Shown here: piece by piece, positions 9,429 through 18,260 of the stretch
How positions within the stretch are numbered: the stretch's first letter is position 1
Layout: every line of letters starts with the position of its first letter
DNA from: Enterococcus italicus DSM 15952
GTDB taxonomy: Bacteria > Bacillota > Bacilli > Lactobacillales > Enterococcaceae
Assembly (NCBI RefSeq): GCF_000185365.1
Contig: NZ_GL622241.1
Location: 336,994 to 400,993 of the forward strand
Length of the DNA: 64,000 nt
Reading direction: 5' to 3'
The notes under the pieces: model-generated
Told to the model about the DNA's origin: nothing
The model's input: only the letters and a program-made list of their open reading frames with translations
The model's database searches: none
Translations under genes and position numbers: made by a program

Positions 9429-10817
9429 ATGACGACTATTCCAAGCATTCTTCAGAATCAACGTATTTTTTTCCAAACCAATACCACTCGTTCGCTTGCC
9501 TTTCGTATGGAACAATTGACAAAACTTGAGCAGGCAATCCATCGCTACGAAACAGATCTTTATGCGGCTTTCTGGCAAGATTTGCGTAAGTCTGAATTCG
9601 AAGTCTATGCGACTGAGATTGGCTTTGTTCTTCAAAGCATTCGCGAGACAAAAAAGCATTTGCGCCGTTGGATGAAGCCTAAAAAAGCTGGCAATCCATT
9701 GTTTTTATTTGGTTCAAAAAGTTATTCACTGTTTGAGCCTTATGGAACGGTGTTAATCATCGGGCCGTTTAATTATCCTTTTCAGCTCGTGATTGAGCCA
9801 TTAATAGGTGCCATCGCAGCTGGTAATACTGCGGTCATCAAGCCTTCCGAATTAACGCCACATGTCGCGACCGTCGTCCAAGAGATGCTAGCGTCCACTT
9901 TTGCTGAAGAATATATAGCTGTCCTATCCGGTGGTGTAGAAGAGACGACCACCCTCTTAGCTCAACGCTTTGATCATATATTTTTTACCGGTAGTCCCCG
10001 AGTAGGAAAAATTGTTATGACCGCTGCTAGCAAACACTTAACGCCTGTCACTTTAGAACTAGGTGGCAAAAGTCCTGCCATCGTGACCGCCTCTGCAAAT
10101 CTGAAAGAAGCTGCCAAAAAAATAGCTTGGGGCAAATTTTTGAATACTGGCCAGACTTGTGTCGCGCCCGATTACCTTCTTGTTGATGCAGCCATTGCTT
10201 CCTCGTTTACAAAAGAACTACGGGCCGCGATTGTCACCTTTTATGGCGATACACCCCAATCAAGTCCCGACTATGGCCGGATGGCAACGATTCGACATAC
10301 ACAACGGTTAGCAACGATGCTTGCACAAACCAACGCAACCATAACACATGGTGGCCAAGTAGATGTAGATGACCGCTACATCTCGCCCACACTTTTAACT
10401 GATGTTCAGTGGGATGATGTCGTGATGCAAGAGGAATTATTCGGCCCTATCTTACCGATTTTGACCTATCAAGCAGACCAATTCACGAAGCAAGTGATTG
10501 CACCGATTCGTGAACACGAAAAGCCTTTAGCCTTGTATTTATTTACAGAGGACCAAGAACTGACAGATACTGTTTTACAACAACTTTCTTTTGGTGGTGG
10601 TGTCGTCAACGATACGCTTTTACATTTATCAAATACTCGCTTGCCTTTTGGCGGCGTAGGTGAATCTGGTATCGGCAACTATCACGGTATGTATAGCTTC
10701 CACACTTTTTCCCATCAAAAAGCGATTGTAAAAAAGAACCGCTTCGTGCCATTAACGATGCTATATGCCCCCTATACAACAAAAAAATTAGCGTTAATCA
10801 AACGTTTTATGAAATGA
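9429..10817 (+). CDS. Aldehyde dehydrogenase, class-3 type (YwdH-like)
   Basis: A 462-residue NAD(P)-dependent aldehyde dehydrogenase of the short class-3 group (no N-terminal extension). Visible: nucleotide-site GPFNYPFQL (about residues 114-122), [18 protein letters not shown] with the general-base glutamate, and the catalytic cysteine in [11 protein letters not shown] (about residue 240), then EELFGPILP and [10 protein letters not shown] near the end. The class oxidises medium- and long-chain aldehydes to acids. It is the first gene of an operon with an ArsR regulator 9 nt downstream and a DUF1569 gene. Confidence 0.9.
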   Translation: MTTIPSILQNQRIFFQTNTTRSLAFRMEQLTKLEQAIHRYETDLYAAFWQDLRKSEFEVYATEIGFVLQSIRETKKHLRRWMKPKKAGNPLFLFGSKSYSLFEPYGTVLIIGPFNYPFQLVIEPLIGAIAAGNTAVIKPSELTPHVATVVQEMLASTFAEEYIAVLSGGVEETTTLLAQRFDHIFFTGSPRVGKIVMTAASKHLTPVTLELGGKSPAIVTASANLKEAAKKIAWGKFLNTGQTCVAPDYLLVDAAIASSFTKELRAAIVTFYGDTPQSSPDYGRMATIRHTQRLATMLAQTNATITHGGQVDVDDRYISPTLLTDVQWDDVVMQEELFGPILPILTYQADQFTKQVIAPIREHEKPLALYLFTEDQELTDTVLQQLSFGGGVVNDTLLHLSNTRLPFGGVGESGIGNYHGMYSFHTFSHQKAIVKKNRFVPLTMLYAPYTTKKLALIKRFMK

Positions 10818-10826
10818 GGAGAACAG

Positions 10827-11132
10827 ATGGATAAAAAAACATTAACTAGCTTTCGCGAATGCATTCCAGTCTTTCAAGCCCTATTAGACCCCCATCGGCA
10901 AGATATTGTCGCATTGCTATCCGAAAAAGGACGCTTGACGGTCAAAGAAATCGTCGCTGCTTCCCCATTGTCCCGTTCGGCAATCTCGCATCACTTGCAA
11001 ACATTAAAAACGGTCGGCATTGTCTCAGCGACAAAAATCGGCACCGAACAATTTTATCAACTACATCTTACAGATGCCACGAAACAACTAAAACTGCTCG
11101 TCGCAAACTTAGAAGAAGAACTCGAATTATAA
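10827..11132 (+). CDS. ArsR-family winged-helix regulator
   Basis: A 101-residue winged helix-turn-helix protein. The recognition segment is EIVAASPLSRSAISHHLQTLKTVGIV (about residues 37-62, shown by its core SRSAISHHLQTLK), followed by the beta-wing. There are no cysteine pairs of the classical metal-sensing ArsR sites, so it is probably not a metal sensor. Located directly between the aldehyde dehydrogenase and DUF1569 genes with 9- and 13-nt gaps, it probably autoregulates this operon. Confidence 0.85.
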   Translation: MDKKTLTSFRECIPVFQALLDPHRQDIVALLSEKGRLTVKEIVAASPLSRSAISHHLQTLKTVGIVSATKIGTEQFYQLHLTDATKQLKLLVANLEEELEL

Positions 11133-11145
11133 GGAGAATAGCCAC

Positions 11146-11631
11146 ATGATTGAATTACAACAAATCCCCCATCAATTTGCTTCCTTAGATGAAGCGCTGA
11201 ATATTTTGGAACAATTAAAAGAAAATGAATCTGTCTGCACCAAAAACTGGAGTGTCTATGAAATTTGCCTGCATTGTGCACAAACAATCGACTACTCAAT
11301 GACTGGCTACCCAGAAATGAAACCAAAACTAATCCGTCAAACAATCGGAAAAAAAGTCGTCAAAAAATTTCTAACAGACAAAAAAATGTCTCATAATCTG
11401 CAAGCACCCGTCGCTGGTGGTGCACCCATTGCCCATGACGGACTTCCAATCGATGGCATTCAAGCTTTAATCGATGCCACCCATCGCTTTCAAGCTTGGG
11501 ATGGAGAGCTTCAAGAACATGGTGTCTTTGGTGAACTAAGCAAAGAAGAGTATGCGACCTACTTCGCTTTGCATATTGCCGATCATTTTCAAGAAATCAA
11601 AGCCGACAGCACGCAATTTGTAAAAATTTAG
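11146..11631 (+). CDS. DUF1569 / DinB-like four-helix protein
   Basis: A 161-residue protein with features of the DUF1569 group within the DinB-like superfamily: CLHCAQTIDYSMTGYP (about residues 43-58), a basic middle, MSHNLQAPVAGG and AHDGLPIDG, and a C-terminal HIADHFQEI helix. The spaced histidines (in LHCAQ and HIADH) are positioned like the metal-binding triad of DinB proteins. These proteins are predicted thiol- or metal-dependent enzymes of unknown substrate. RBS AAGGAG; third gene of the aldehyde dehydrogenase operon. Confidence 0.75.
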   Translation: MIELQQIPHQFASLDEALNILEQLKENESVCTKNWSVYEICLHCAQTIDYSMTGYPEMKPKLIRQTIGKKVVKKFLTDKKMSHNLQAPVAGGAPIAHDGLPIDGIQALIDATHRFQAWDGELQEHGVFGELSKEEYATYFALHIADHFQEIKADSTQFVKI

Positions 11632-11713
11632 CTTTTTTACTGGTTTCACTGGTACTTTTTGCTGAAATTGATTACTATGGTATGGAATCTATCATCAAAA
11701 GGAGCGAGAGTAC

Positions 11714-12352
11714 GTGGCAATTATTGATTTTTTGTTGCATGTCGATACACACTTATTAGCCCTAGTGAACCAATACGGTTGGGGCATTTATCCAATTTTA
11801 TTTTTGATTATTTTTATTGAAACGGGCATCGTAGTGTTTCCTTTTTTACCGGGGGATTCGCTGCTTTTTGCAGCTGGTGCCTTGGCGGCTGTCGGTAGTC
11901 AAGTGTTGCACTTGCCGACTTTATTTTTGACAGCCATCGCCGCTGCTATTTTAGGTGATATGGCCAACTATTGGATCGGCCGCACATTCGGTCTGCATGT
12001 GCTTTATGAGGGCAAGCTAGCTCGCTTCATTCGCCAAGAAGAAGTACAACGAGCAGAACAGTTCTTCAATGAAAAAGGCAAGCATACCATCTTTATCGGT
12101 CGCTTTTTACCATTTATCCGCACATTTATTCCCTTTATTGCGGGAGCGAGTCAGATGAGCTGGCGCTTGTTTAGCTTTTACAATATCATTGGTGCTCTTT
12201 GTTGGACTGCAATCGGCCTATTTGCCGGCTACTTCTTAGGATCCATTCCAGTTGTAAACGATCATTTTTCACTGATTATGATTGGTATTGTAGCTGTATC
12301 AATGATTCCAATTGTAGTGACTTTGGTGAAGAAGCAACAGAATTCACGTTAA
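11714..12352 (+). CDS. DedA family membrane protein
   Basis: A 212-residue SNARE-associated/DedA protein: IETGIVVFPFLPGDSLLFAAG (amphipathic re-entrant region, seen as FPFLPGDSLLF), GDMANYWIGRTFG, FIGRFLPFIRTFIPFIAGAS and five or six hydrophobic segments. DedA proteins are lipid scramblases/flippases that recycle undecaprenyl phosphate or phospholipids and support envelope homeostasis. A GTG start at 11714 fits the RBS AAGGAGCGAGAG; there is no in-frame ATG nearby. Monocistronic. Confidence 0.9.
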   Translation: MAIIDFLLHVDTHLLALVNQYGWGIYPILFLIIFIETGIVVFPFLPGDSLLFAAGALAAVGSQVLHLPTLFLTAIAAAILGDMANYWIGRTFGLHVLYEGKLARFIRQEEVQRAEQFFNEKGKHTIFIGRFLPFIRTFIPFIAGASQMSWRLFSFYNIIGALCWTAIGLFAGYFLGSIPVVNDHFSLIMIGIVAVSMIPIVVTLVKKQQNSR

Positions 12353-12490
12353 CATCGCACGTGTGATTGCTCCTGCCTCCAATTGCCAGCACTGATTCTT
12401 TAAAACACACCTTCTGTTACAAGAATACTTGGACATCATCATCCGATTAAGCACTTCAATATAGATATCATTTTGGGAGGCAGATTCAAT

Positions 12491-12907
12491 ATGAGTTTAT
12501 TGAAAGAGTACAAAAAGAACAAAGAAAATCATGAAGATTTTTTAGAATGGTTGTTGGTCCGTAAACTGTCAACAAGGGGAAAATTAGTCCTATTCAGTTT
12601 TTTGTGGATTCTTTTTCTTAAGTTTGCCTATAATGTAAGAGTGATGGTTTTCTTTTTTGAATTTGTTTTCATTGCGGTAACACTCTTCTTCATGGCTACT
12701 GGTTTGTATCGAATGGCTAAGAAATGGTATTCTTCCAAGTGTAACCAAGAAGTATTCTTTGGAAAGTTGCTAGAATTTTTTTCACCTTTTCAAGGGATAC
12801 GCACTTTTTTGACTTTTTTTCAAAATATTCGCGATTTTCTACCTAAGGAAATCAATATCGCTTTGAAAAAACTAATAAAGCACGCATATCGAAGGAAAGG
12901 AGTGTGA
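12491..12907 (+). CDS. Hypothetical membrane protein with basic flanks
   Basis: Not recognised. The 138-residue protein begins at the ATG that follows the RBS TGGGAGG. A polar, charged N terminus (about 35 residues) is followed by two hydrophobic segments (about residues 36-55 and 58-78) and a basic C-terminal half rich in Phe/Lys. It appears co-transcribed with the 66-residue membrane protein 6 nt downstream. No catalytic motif is visible. Confidence 0.5.
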   Translation: MSLLKEYKKNKENHEDFLEWLLVRKLSTRGKLVLFSFLWILFLKFAYNVRVMVFFFEFVFIAVTLFFMATGLYRMAKKWYSSKCNQEVFFGKLLEFFSPFQGIRTFLTFFQNIRDFLPKEINIALKKLIKHAYRRKGV

Positions 12908-12913
12908 CAACGA

Positions 12914-13114
12914 ATGAGCATCAAACGATTTGTGCAACTTTTTTGTTTTTATTTCTTATCGATCGTTGCTAGCTATAGCTTCATCATTTGGCTGGATATT
13001 ACTAGTTTCTGGGGAACGATTCTTATCATGAGTGTTATTGGTTACATTGTACTAACATTGCCGCTAACGCTACTAACACTTAAAAAAAAGAAAGAAGAAA
13101 AGCCAGCGAAATAA
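12914..13114 (+). CDS. Small two-segment membrane protein
   Basis: Not recognised. 66 residues: short basic start, a hydrophobic segment from about residue 7 to 27, a WLDITSFWG linker, a second segment from about 34 to 56, then a Lys/Glu tail ending in KKKKEEKPAK. RBS AAAGGAG overlaps the stop of the preceding gene, which suggests coupling. The two proteins may form a small membrane complex. Confidence 0.5.
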   Translation: MSIKRFVQLFCFYFLSIVASYSFIIWLDITSFWGTILIMSVIGYIVLTLPLTLLTLKKKKEEKPAK

Positions 13115-13192
13115 TCGCCGGCTACCTGTTTCTCATTTGGTTGACCAAGAATATCTGTACGTAGATTTTCTTGATTCACCGAATGAGTTTTT

Positions 13193-14206
13193 TTATAAAT
13201 GCAATAGAGATAGTAGCATCAATGCCGCAGCTGTCTGAACAACGCCGACTGCTGCTCCAAAGGCTAAAAATTGGGGCCCTTCTTTTAAAAATTTTCGGAA
13301 ATCTAACCGCAAGCCAATCGCCGCTAAAGCAATCGTTTCAAACCATGTACTCAAGAAATGCGCACTTGTGCTAAAGATAGAAGGTAAGTCGATGCTACTA
13401 TTAACAATGCACAAAACTAAAAAGCCCGCTACATACCAAGGAATGGGCAGTTTTCGTTTACCTTCCTTATTTTTTTCAATTGTGGCGTCGTTTTTGGCGG
13501 CAATTTTTCCAAAAAGATAAACGACTACAACTAGCATCAAAATCCGGATAATTTTGAAAAGCATGGCATATTGGACCACTTTGCCATCAATCAAGCTTGC
13601 GCCCGCTACCACTTGTCCGACCGATTGTAACGTACCACCCATGAGTGCACTTTGGGCCAAATAATCACCCGCAAAGAAATTGATACCAATCACTGGCAAT
13701 CCTAACATCATGACCGTTCCTAATAAGTTCACTAACGTAATGATTTGGCCTTTTTCTTGATCATCTGCCTTAATAGCTGGAGCGATAGCACCAATTGCTG
13801 AAGAACCACAGACCGCATTTCCGCCAGCCATCATCAGCGTCATCTTCTGACTGAATCCGAGTTTTCTACCAATCCAATACGTCCAACTAATGACAATCGT
13901 CATCATACATAACACATAAAGCACACCACGCCAGCCCACTTCACCAATCGTCTGAACTGTCACCGTTAACCCTAACAATACGACTGAGTATTCAAGCAAC
14001 CGACTTTCCGAAAATTTGGTGCCCTCGGCTAATGTAGATTGCTTAAAATAAGTATTTCCTAAAATAATCCCCAAAATAATCGCGATCGTTGCTCCACCAA
14101 TCGTTGGAAAAATACGTGCAAGTAGTTTCGCTATGATTGCGACTATGACCGATAATCCTAAACCTGGCAAGATTGGTAAATAGTTTTTTTGCATCTTGGT
14201 AATCAT
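13193..14206 (-). CDS. YeiH family (UPF0324) putative sulfate/anion exporter
   Basis: A 337-residue polytopic protein with about ten membrane segments. The YeiH signatures are present: GGATIAIILGIILGN, a RLLEYSVVLLGLTVT segment, and MAGGNAVCGSSAIGAIAPAI with a conserved cysteine, plus ALMGGTLQSVGQVVAG. The family is annotated as sulfate or related anion exporters, though direct evidence is thin. A LysR gene is divergently transcribed 111 bp away, the arrangement seen for E. coli yeiH/yeiE, so the LysR protein is the likely regulator. Confidence 0.85.
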   Translation of the reverse strand: MITKMQKNYLPILPGLGLSVIVAIIAKLLARIFPTIGGATIAIILGIILGNTYFKQSTLAEGTKFSESRLLEYSVVLLGLTVTVQTIGEVGWRGVLYVLCMMTIVISWTYWIGRKLGFSQKMTLMMAGGNAVCGSSAIGAIAPAIKADDQEKGQIITLVNLLGTVMMLGLPVIGINFFAGDYLAQSALMGGTLQSVGQVVAGASLIDGKVVQYAMLFKIIRILMLVVVVYLFGKIAAKNDATIEKNKEGKRKLPIPWYVAGFLVLCIVNSSIDLPSIFSTSAHFLSTWFETIALAAIGLRLDFRKFLKEGPQFLAFGAAVGVVQTAAALMLLSLLHL

Positions 14207-14252
14207 TTATCAAGCTCCTCATTTTTTTTGATGTGCTTATTATAGCCCAAAT

Positions 14253-14281
14253 TTATTATTGATAGGATTTATTGATATAAT
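14253..14281 (+). promoter_or_regulatory. Promoter of the LysR gene
   Basis: TTATTA (14253-14258), 17-nt spacer, perfect TATAAT (14276-14281), 37 nt before the LysR ATG. The divergent YeiH gene has a TATAAT on the other strand at 14239-14244 but no good -35, as expected for a LysR-activated promoter. Confidence 0.5.
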
Positions 14282-14317
14282 AGTTATTATTCATTTACAT
14301 AATGTAAGGGGTCTATT

Positions 14318-15187
14318 ATGTTCAAATTATTGGAAACATTCAAAGTCGTTTACGAAACACGTAGTTTCTCTAAAGCAGCGGAACTGTTATTTGTCAGTCA
14401 GCCCACAGTATCGACCCATATCCGCCAATTGGAGCAAGAAATCGGCTGTTCTTTATTTACACGCAATGGCCGGACCAATATTCAAGTGACTCCCGCTGCC
14501 GATACTCTTTATCAGGCGTCATTGACCATTGTCGAAAATTGGCAACAAGTCCAAGAAATCTTGCAAAAAAAGCAATTAGAGCAAGCAAGATTGACATTAG
14601 GAGTCTCACACACTTTTGCCGTCTATCTTTTACCAGAACTCTTGATTTTCCTCTATCACCAGTTTCCAAATACTCACTTTCAAGTCAAGCAACTGAATTC
14701 TTGGGAGGTACTGCAAGCGATGGAGCATCATGAAATTGACCTAGGAGTGATTGAAAAACCATTAGCCAGTCACACTGTGCAACGGACTCCTCTACTTGTG
14801 GATCAACTCGTGTTAGTGAATACTTCCATGGGACCATGGTTGGTACGGGAAACGTCTTCTGGAGTCTACTACTATACAAAACGCTATTTTGAGGAACAAA
14901 ATATCCAAGAACCTAGTGTAACCATTGAAAACAATGAAATAATTTTGGCGTTACTAAAAAAAGGTTTTGGTCGTTCCATTGTCTCTCAGCGTGCAGCAGG
15001 TCATCTTGCTTATAGGCCACTCGGTCCAAACTACCAACGTTGGTTTTACCTCCTGCATCCAAACATTCAAGAAGAGCATTCTTCTGCACCTTATGTTCAA
15101 GCCATTCTTAAATGGAAGAAGCAAGATCAAAGATGCATTCTCGAAGAACCGACAACTCCGATTCACGAAAAAACGTCGGATGACTAA
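14318..15187 (+). CDS. LysR-type transcriptional regulator, divergent to YeiH exporter
   Basis: 289 residues: N-terminal winged HTH (FKVVYETRSFSKAAELLFVS and QPTVSTHIRQLEQEIG, residues 6-42), then a periplasmic-binding-like co-inducer domain. The C-terminal 20 residues are polar. It probably activates the divergent YeiH gene, as inferred from the shared intergenic region. The coding end overlaps a bidirectional terminator whose left arm encodes the last residues. The CysL/CcpE-like subgroup is possible, but the ligand is unknown. Confidence 0.87.
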   Translation: MFKLLETFKVVYETRSFSKAAELLFVSQPTVSTHIRQLEQEIGCSLFTRNGRTNIQVTPAADTLYQASLTIVENWQQVQEILQKKQLEQARLTLGVSHTFAVYLLPELLIFLYHQFPNTHFQVKQLNSWEVLQAMEHHEIDLGVIEKPLASHTVQRTPLLVDQLVLVNTSMGPWLVRETSSGVYYYTKRYFEEQNIQEPSVTIENNEIILALLKKGFGRSIVSQRAAGHLAYRPLGPNYQRWFYLLHPNIQEEHSSAPYVQAILKWKKQDQRCILEEPTTPIHEKTSDD

Positions 15188-15214
15188 TATCTATCGACTA
15201 GTCATCCGACGTTT
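15171..15214. terminator. Bidirectional terminator between LysR gene and the cst operon
   Basis: 16-bp near-perfect stem (AAACGTCGGATGACTA / TAGTCATCCGACGTTT) with a 12-nt loop. It has T-rich flanks on both strands and overlaps the LysR stop codon, and it serves the thioredoxin gene (ends 15251) from the other side. Confidence 0.9.
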
Positions 15215-15250
15215 CTATCTAAAATTATTATGAAGCTGTTACGTCAATAA

Positions 15251-15556
15251 TTAGTACTCGTTCATGATTTGTTTCAACTCATCTTTCATTCGTACACCAA
15301 CCAAGCGATCGACCAAACGACCTTCCTGAAAAACCAAGATAGTTGGAATGCTTTGAATTCCAAACTTTAAAGCCAAGTCCCTTTCTTGATCGACATTCAC
15401 TTTAGCAATTTTTTTGTTGCCAGATAGTTCTCGACTTAACTCTTCCAAAATCGGCGTCTGCATCCGACAAGGTCCACACCAAGTAGCCCAAAAGTCGACC
15501 AATGTCAGTCCGCTTGCGATAGCGGCATCAAACGTTTGATTTGTTAATTCTTCCAT
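15251..15556 (-). CDS. Thioredoxin-like protein of the sulfur-detoxification operon
   Basis: A 101-residue thioredoxin with the catalytic WCGPC motif (residues 26-30), FWATWCGPCRMQ context, cis-proline region SIPTILVF and a full-length fold. It is the last gene of the rhodanese/CoA-disulfide-reductase operon, so its likely job is to reduce persulfides or disulfides formed by those enzymes, rather than being the housekeeping thioredoxin. RBS GGAG 9 nt from the ATG. Confidence 0.88.
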   Translation of the reverse strand: MEELTNQTFDAAIASGLTLVDFWATWCGPCRMQTPILEELSRELSGNKKIAKVNVDQERDLALKFGIQSIPTILVFQEGRLVDRLVGVRMKDELKQIMNEY

Positions 15557-15572
15557 CCTTTTCTTTCTCCTT

Positions 15573-15872
15573 TTATCCTTCTAATTGCCCCATCCACGCA
15601 GAAGTACCACCCATGACGTTGATAACTTTGTACCCTTTGTTACCTAAAAATTGACAGGCCGTAGCAGAACGACTGCCAGTTTGACAGATGAGAAAGTATT
15701 CTTGATCCTTTTCTAGTATCGGATATGATTCAGCTAATTCACTCAATGGCAGATTTACGGCAGTCGGCACATGGCCATAGTCATATTCCTCTTTTTCTCG
15801 TACATCGATAATCTTTAACGGCTCTCTCTTGGTTTTTTGATAAAATTCTGGCATGGACATTGAACTAAACAT
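15573..15872 (-). CDS. Single-domain rhodanese (sulfurtransferase)
   Basis: A 99-residue rhodanese with IIDVREKEEYDYGHVP and the active-site loop CQTGSRS (cysteine near residue 63). Single-domain rhodaneses move sulfane sulfur through a cysteine persulfide. Its start overlaps the end of the CoA-reductase gene by 8 bp, indicating coupled translation. It is a second, divergent paralogue of the rhodanese at 17.5-17.8 kb. Confidence 0.88.
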   Translation of the reverse strand: MFSSMSMPEFYQKTKREPLKIIDVREKEEYDYGHVPTAVNLPLSELAESYPILEKDQEYFLICQTGSRSATACQFLGNKGYKVINVMGGTSAWMGQLEG

Positions 15873-17514
15873 AGACTAATTCCTCCGGTAAGACAGTGCG
15901 ATACAAAGCAAAAGCACCGTCAAGATTTTTCACATGAAACCCATGTTGTTTTAAAATTCGTTCCGCTACGTAGCTACGCAAGCCGCTATGGCAACTGACG
16001 ATCCATTCTTGTGATGGATCTAATTCTGAAAGTCGGTCGCGTAATTTATTTAATGGAATATGCGTCGCGTTTGGAAAAGCGCCTTGTGCTAGTTCAGATT
16101 CATTACGGACATCAAGCAATTTCTTTCCTTCAGCTATTTCTTCTTTTAGTTGGTACCATTGAATGGATTCACTTAACCCCTCGGCCAGATTCATCGCTGC
16201 ATACCCCAGCATATTGACTGGATCTTTAGCAGAACCAAATGGTGGTGCGTAGGTCAACTCAAGCTCAGGTAAGTCAAAAATAGTCAGCCCGCCCTTGATA
16301 GCGGTAGCTAAAATATCAATCCTCTTGTCGACTCCTTTTTGACCAATGCCTTGTGCACCATAAATTTCACCGGTTTCCGGATTAAAAATGAGCTTCAACA
16401 AAATATCTGTAGCACCTGGGTAATAACCCGCGTGGTCTTTGCCTGAAACATGGACAACAGCTACTGGTAAGTCGGCTTGTTTCGCCACTCGTTCACTTAA
16501 TCCGGTTGATGCGGCTGTTTGCTCAAAGACACGCACGATAGCCGTTCCAATGCTTCCTCGATTGGATCGATTCAAGCCTGCAATCACATCCGCCACTTGA
16601 CGACCTTGACGATTTGCTGGTGAAGCTAAGGCAATTAATGCATCTGTATCTGTAATTTGTTGCTTGACTACAATAGCATCACCCACTGCATAAATATCAG
16701 GAACACTCGTTTGGTATTGTTCATTAACGACGATACCACCACGCAAGCCTAATGTTAAACCTGCAGCTTTCGCTAATGTTGTTTCAGGTTGGACACCTAC
16801 CGATAAAATCGTGAGGTCGGATGAGATCACTTCACCACTTTCTAACACAATTTTTTGACCATTTTCCTTAAATTCAACAGCTGAATCATTTGTTTTCACG
16901 AGAATGCCTTCACGATTCAATTCATTTTGAATAAAAGCAGCCATTTCTTCATCCAATGGTGGCAAAACGTGAGGGGCTTTTTCAACAATCGTTACAGCTA
17001 AACCACGTTTCTTTAGATTTTCAGCCATTTCTAAACCAATAAAGCCAGCTCCAATCACTACTGCCTGCTTGGTATCAGTCGTGATTTGTTGCATAATTTT
17101 ATCTAGGTCAGGCACATTTCTCAAAGAATGAACATTGGTCGCTGTTTGTAATCCAACGATTGGCGGGACAAATGGTTTCGCTCCTGGAGACAAAATGAGG
17201 CGATCATATGTTTCGCTTGTTTCTACTCCATTATGTTTGACTGTCACGGTTTTTTTGTCTGGTTCGATAGCGACTACTTCATGCAACGGACGGACATCTA
17301 ATTGAAAACGAGCTTTTAAACTTTCAGGTGTTTGAACCAATAAAGAGTCACGATTCGCAATTTCACCAGATACATAATAAGGTAATCCACAATTGGCAAA
17401 AGAAACAAATGGGCCCTTTTCAAAAATAATAATTTCAGCATCTTCCATTAAACGCCGTAAACGTGTCGCTGCGGACATCCCCCCAGCCACGCCACCAATT
17501 ATCACAATTTTCAT
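15865..17514 (-). CDS. CoA-disulfide / CoA-persulfide reductase with C-terminal rhodanese domain
   Basis: A 549-residue fusion. Residues 1-440 are a pyridine-nucleotide-disulfide oxidoreductase: FAD motif IIGGVAGGMSAATR, the single redox cysteine C42 in SFANCGLPYYVSG, NAD motif VIGAGFIGLEMAENL, and AVGDAI. Residues ~460-549 are a rhodanese with active-site CHSGLRS. This CoADR-RHD architecture reduces CoA persulfide/polysulfide with NAD(P)H (enterococcal CoAPR). The ATG abuts the TAA of the upstream rhodanese. Located in the CstR-controlled operon, it should remove excess reactive sulfur species. Confidence 0.92.
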   Translation of the reverse strand: MKIVIIGGVAGGMSAATRLRRLMEDAEIIIFEKGPFVSFANCGLPYYVSGEIANRDSLLVQTPESLKARFQLDVRPLHEVVAIEPDKKTVTVKHNGVETSETYDRLILSPGAKPFVPPIVGLQTATNVHSLRNVPDLDKIMQQITTDTKQAVVIGAGFIGLEMAENLKKRGLAVTIVEKAPHVLPPLDEEMAAFIQNELNREGILVKTNDSAVEFKENGQKIVLESGEVISSDLTILSVGVQPETTLAKAAGLTLGLRGGIVVNEQYQTSVPDIYAVGDAIVVKQQITDTDALIALASPANRQGRQVADVIAGLNRSNRGSIGTAIVRVFEQTAASTGLSERVAKQADLPVAVVHVSGKDHAGYYPGATDILLKLIFNPETGEIYGAQGIGQKGVDKRIDILATAIKGGLTIFDLPELELTYAPPFGSAKDPVNMLGYAAMNLAEGLSESIQWYQLKEEIAEGKKLLDVRNESELAQGAFPNATHIPLNKLRDRLSELDPSQEWIVSCHSGLRSYVAERILKQHGFHVKNLDGAFALYRTVLPEELVYV

Positions 17515-17826
17515 TTATTTCCCTCCTACTGTTTTACCTGTCCACAGATTCATTCCTCCGCGGACATTTACCACATTGTAACCTTTTTTACTTAAAACCT
17601 TTGCTGCCTGCTTGCTTCGCATGCCTGATTGGCAAATTACATAGACTTGATCTGCTTTTGCTGTATACCCACCAATTTTGTTTAATGGAACATTTTTTGC
17701 TTTGGCTATATGCCCTGAACGGTATTCCTGAGGTGTTCGAACATCTATTAATTCAATGTTATCAGGCAATTTTTCAGCTAATTCTTGTGTGCTAATTGTC
17801 GGTATTTTTTGAAACAATGAAAACAT
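17515..17826 (-). CDS. Rhodanese-like sulfurtransferase, first gene of the cst operon
   Basis: A 103-residue single-domain rhodanese: ELIDVRTPQEYRSGHI and the catalytic loop CQSGMRSK (cysteine near residue 71). A strong RBS (GAAGGAGGGAAGG) precedes it. It opens the four-gene operon rhodanese - CoA persulfide reductase - rhodanese - thioredoxin, driven by a promoter that abuts a CstR-type palindrome. Confidence 0.9.
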   Translation of the reverse strand: MFSLFQKIPTISTQELAEKLPDNIELIDVRTPQEYRSGHIAKAKNVPLNKIGGYTAKADQVYVICQSGMRSKQAAKVLSKKGYNVVNVRGGMNLWTGKTVGGK

Positions 17827-17844
17827 TTTCCTTCCCTCCTTCTA

Positions 17845-17862
17845 TATACCTTATAGGGTATA
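17845..17862. promoter_or_regulatory. CstR-type operator O1 (structural-gene side)
   Basis: TATACC-TTATAG-GGTATA, a perfect 6+6 inverted repeat just downstream of the -10 box of the rhodanese operon. The same ATACC-N6-GGTAT half-sites recur at 17933-17948. Confidence 0.72.
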
Positions 17863-17890
17863 TTAAAACCTTATCGATCAACAAAGTCAA
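17862..17890 (-). promoter_or_regulatory. Promoter of the rhodanese/CoA-reductase operon
   Basis: Minus strand TTGACT (17885-17890), 17-nt spacer, TTTAAT (17862-17867). The operator O1 starts immediately at the -10 end and covers the transcription start. Confidence 0.65.
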
Positions 17891-17932
17891 TCAAAATGTT
17901 CTGCATAAAACTTTTGTCAAATTTTCATTATG

Positions 17933-17948
17933 ATACCCTATGTGGTAT
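17933..17948. promoter_or_regulatory. CstR-type operator O2 (cstR side)
   Basis: ATACC-CTATGT-GGTAT inverted repeat directly upstream of a TATAAT -10 (17949-17954) for cstR. With O1 it makes a two-operator divergent control region, so cstR is probably autoregulated. Confidence 0.7.
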
Positions 17949-17979
17949 TATAATGAAAACAACAAGGAGGAATTATTCA

Positions 17980-18246
17980 ATGATTAAACTGGAAAAAGAA
18001 AAAAAAATAATAAATCGGTTGCGCCGGACAGAAGGACAAATACGTGGTATTCAGAAGATGATTGAAGACGAAAAAGAATGTATTGATATAATTACTCAGC
18101 TTAGTGCAGTGCGATCAAGTATTGATCGTGCGATGGGCTTAATTGTCGCTGAAAACTTAAAAGACTGTTTAGAAAATCCTGAGAAAGATCCCAATGAACA
18201 AGCAAAAAAAATGGAACAGGCCATTCACATGATTATAAAAAAATAA
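17980..18246 (+). CDS. cstR: CsoR/FrmR-family persulfide-sensing repressor CstR
   Basis: An 88-residue all-helical DUF156 repressor. The start at 17980 follows AAGGAGG with 9-nt spacing; the longer upstream reading frame lacks an RBS. Two cysteines, C34 and C63, are present, but the histidine that completes the Cu(I) site of CsoR (just after the second helix) is absent, which fits CstR, the sensor that forms inter-protomer di- or trisulfides with reactive sulfur. The divergent rhodanese/CoA persulfide reductase operon and two palindromic operators support this. Known from Staphylococcus and Enterococcus. Confidence 0.9.
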   Translation: MIKLEKEKKIINRLRRTEGQIRGIQKMIEDEKECIDIITQLSAVRSSIDRAMGLIVAENLKDCLENPEKDPNEQAKKMEQAIHMIIKK

Positions 18247-18260
18247 TTTCAATCACTCTC

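Noticed and set aside
13147..13172. AAGAATATCT / AGATTTTCTT inverted repeat as terminator of the YeiH gene
   Set aside because: There is no T run on either strand; kept only as an unassigned inverted repeat.
17896..17979. Longer N terminus for CstR
   Set aside because: The extra residues cover the promoter and operator O2, and the strong AAGGAGG points to the ATG at 17980.
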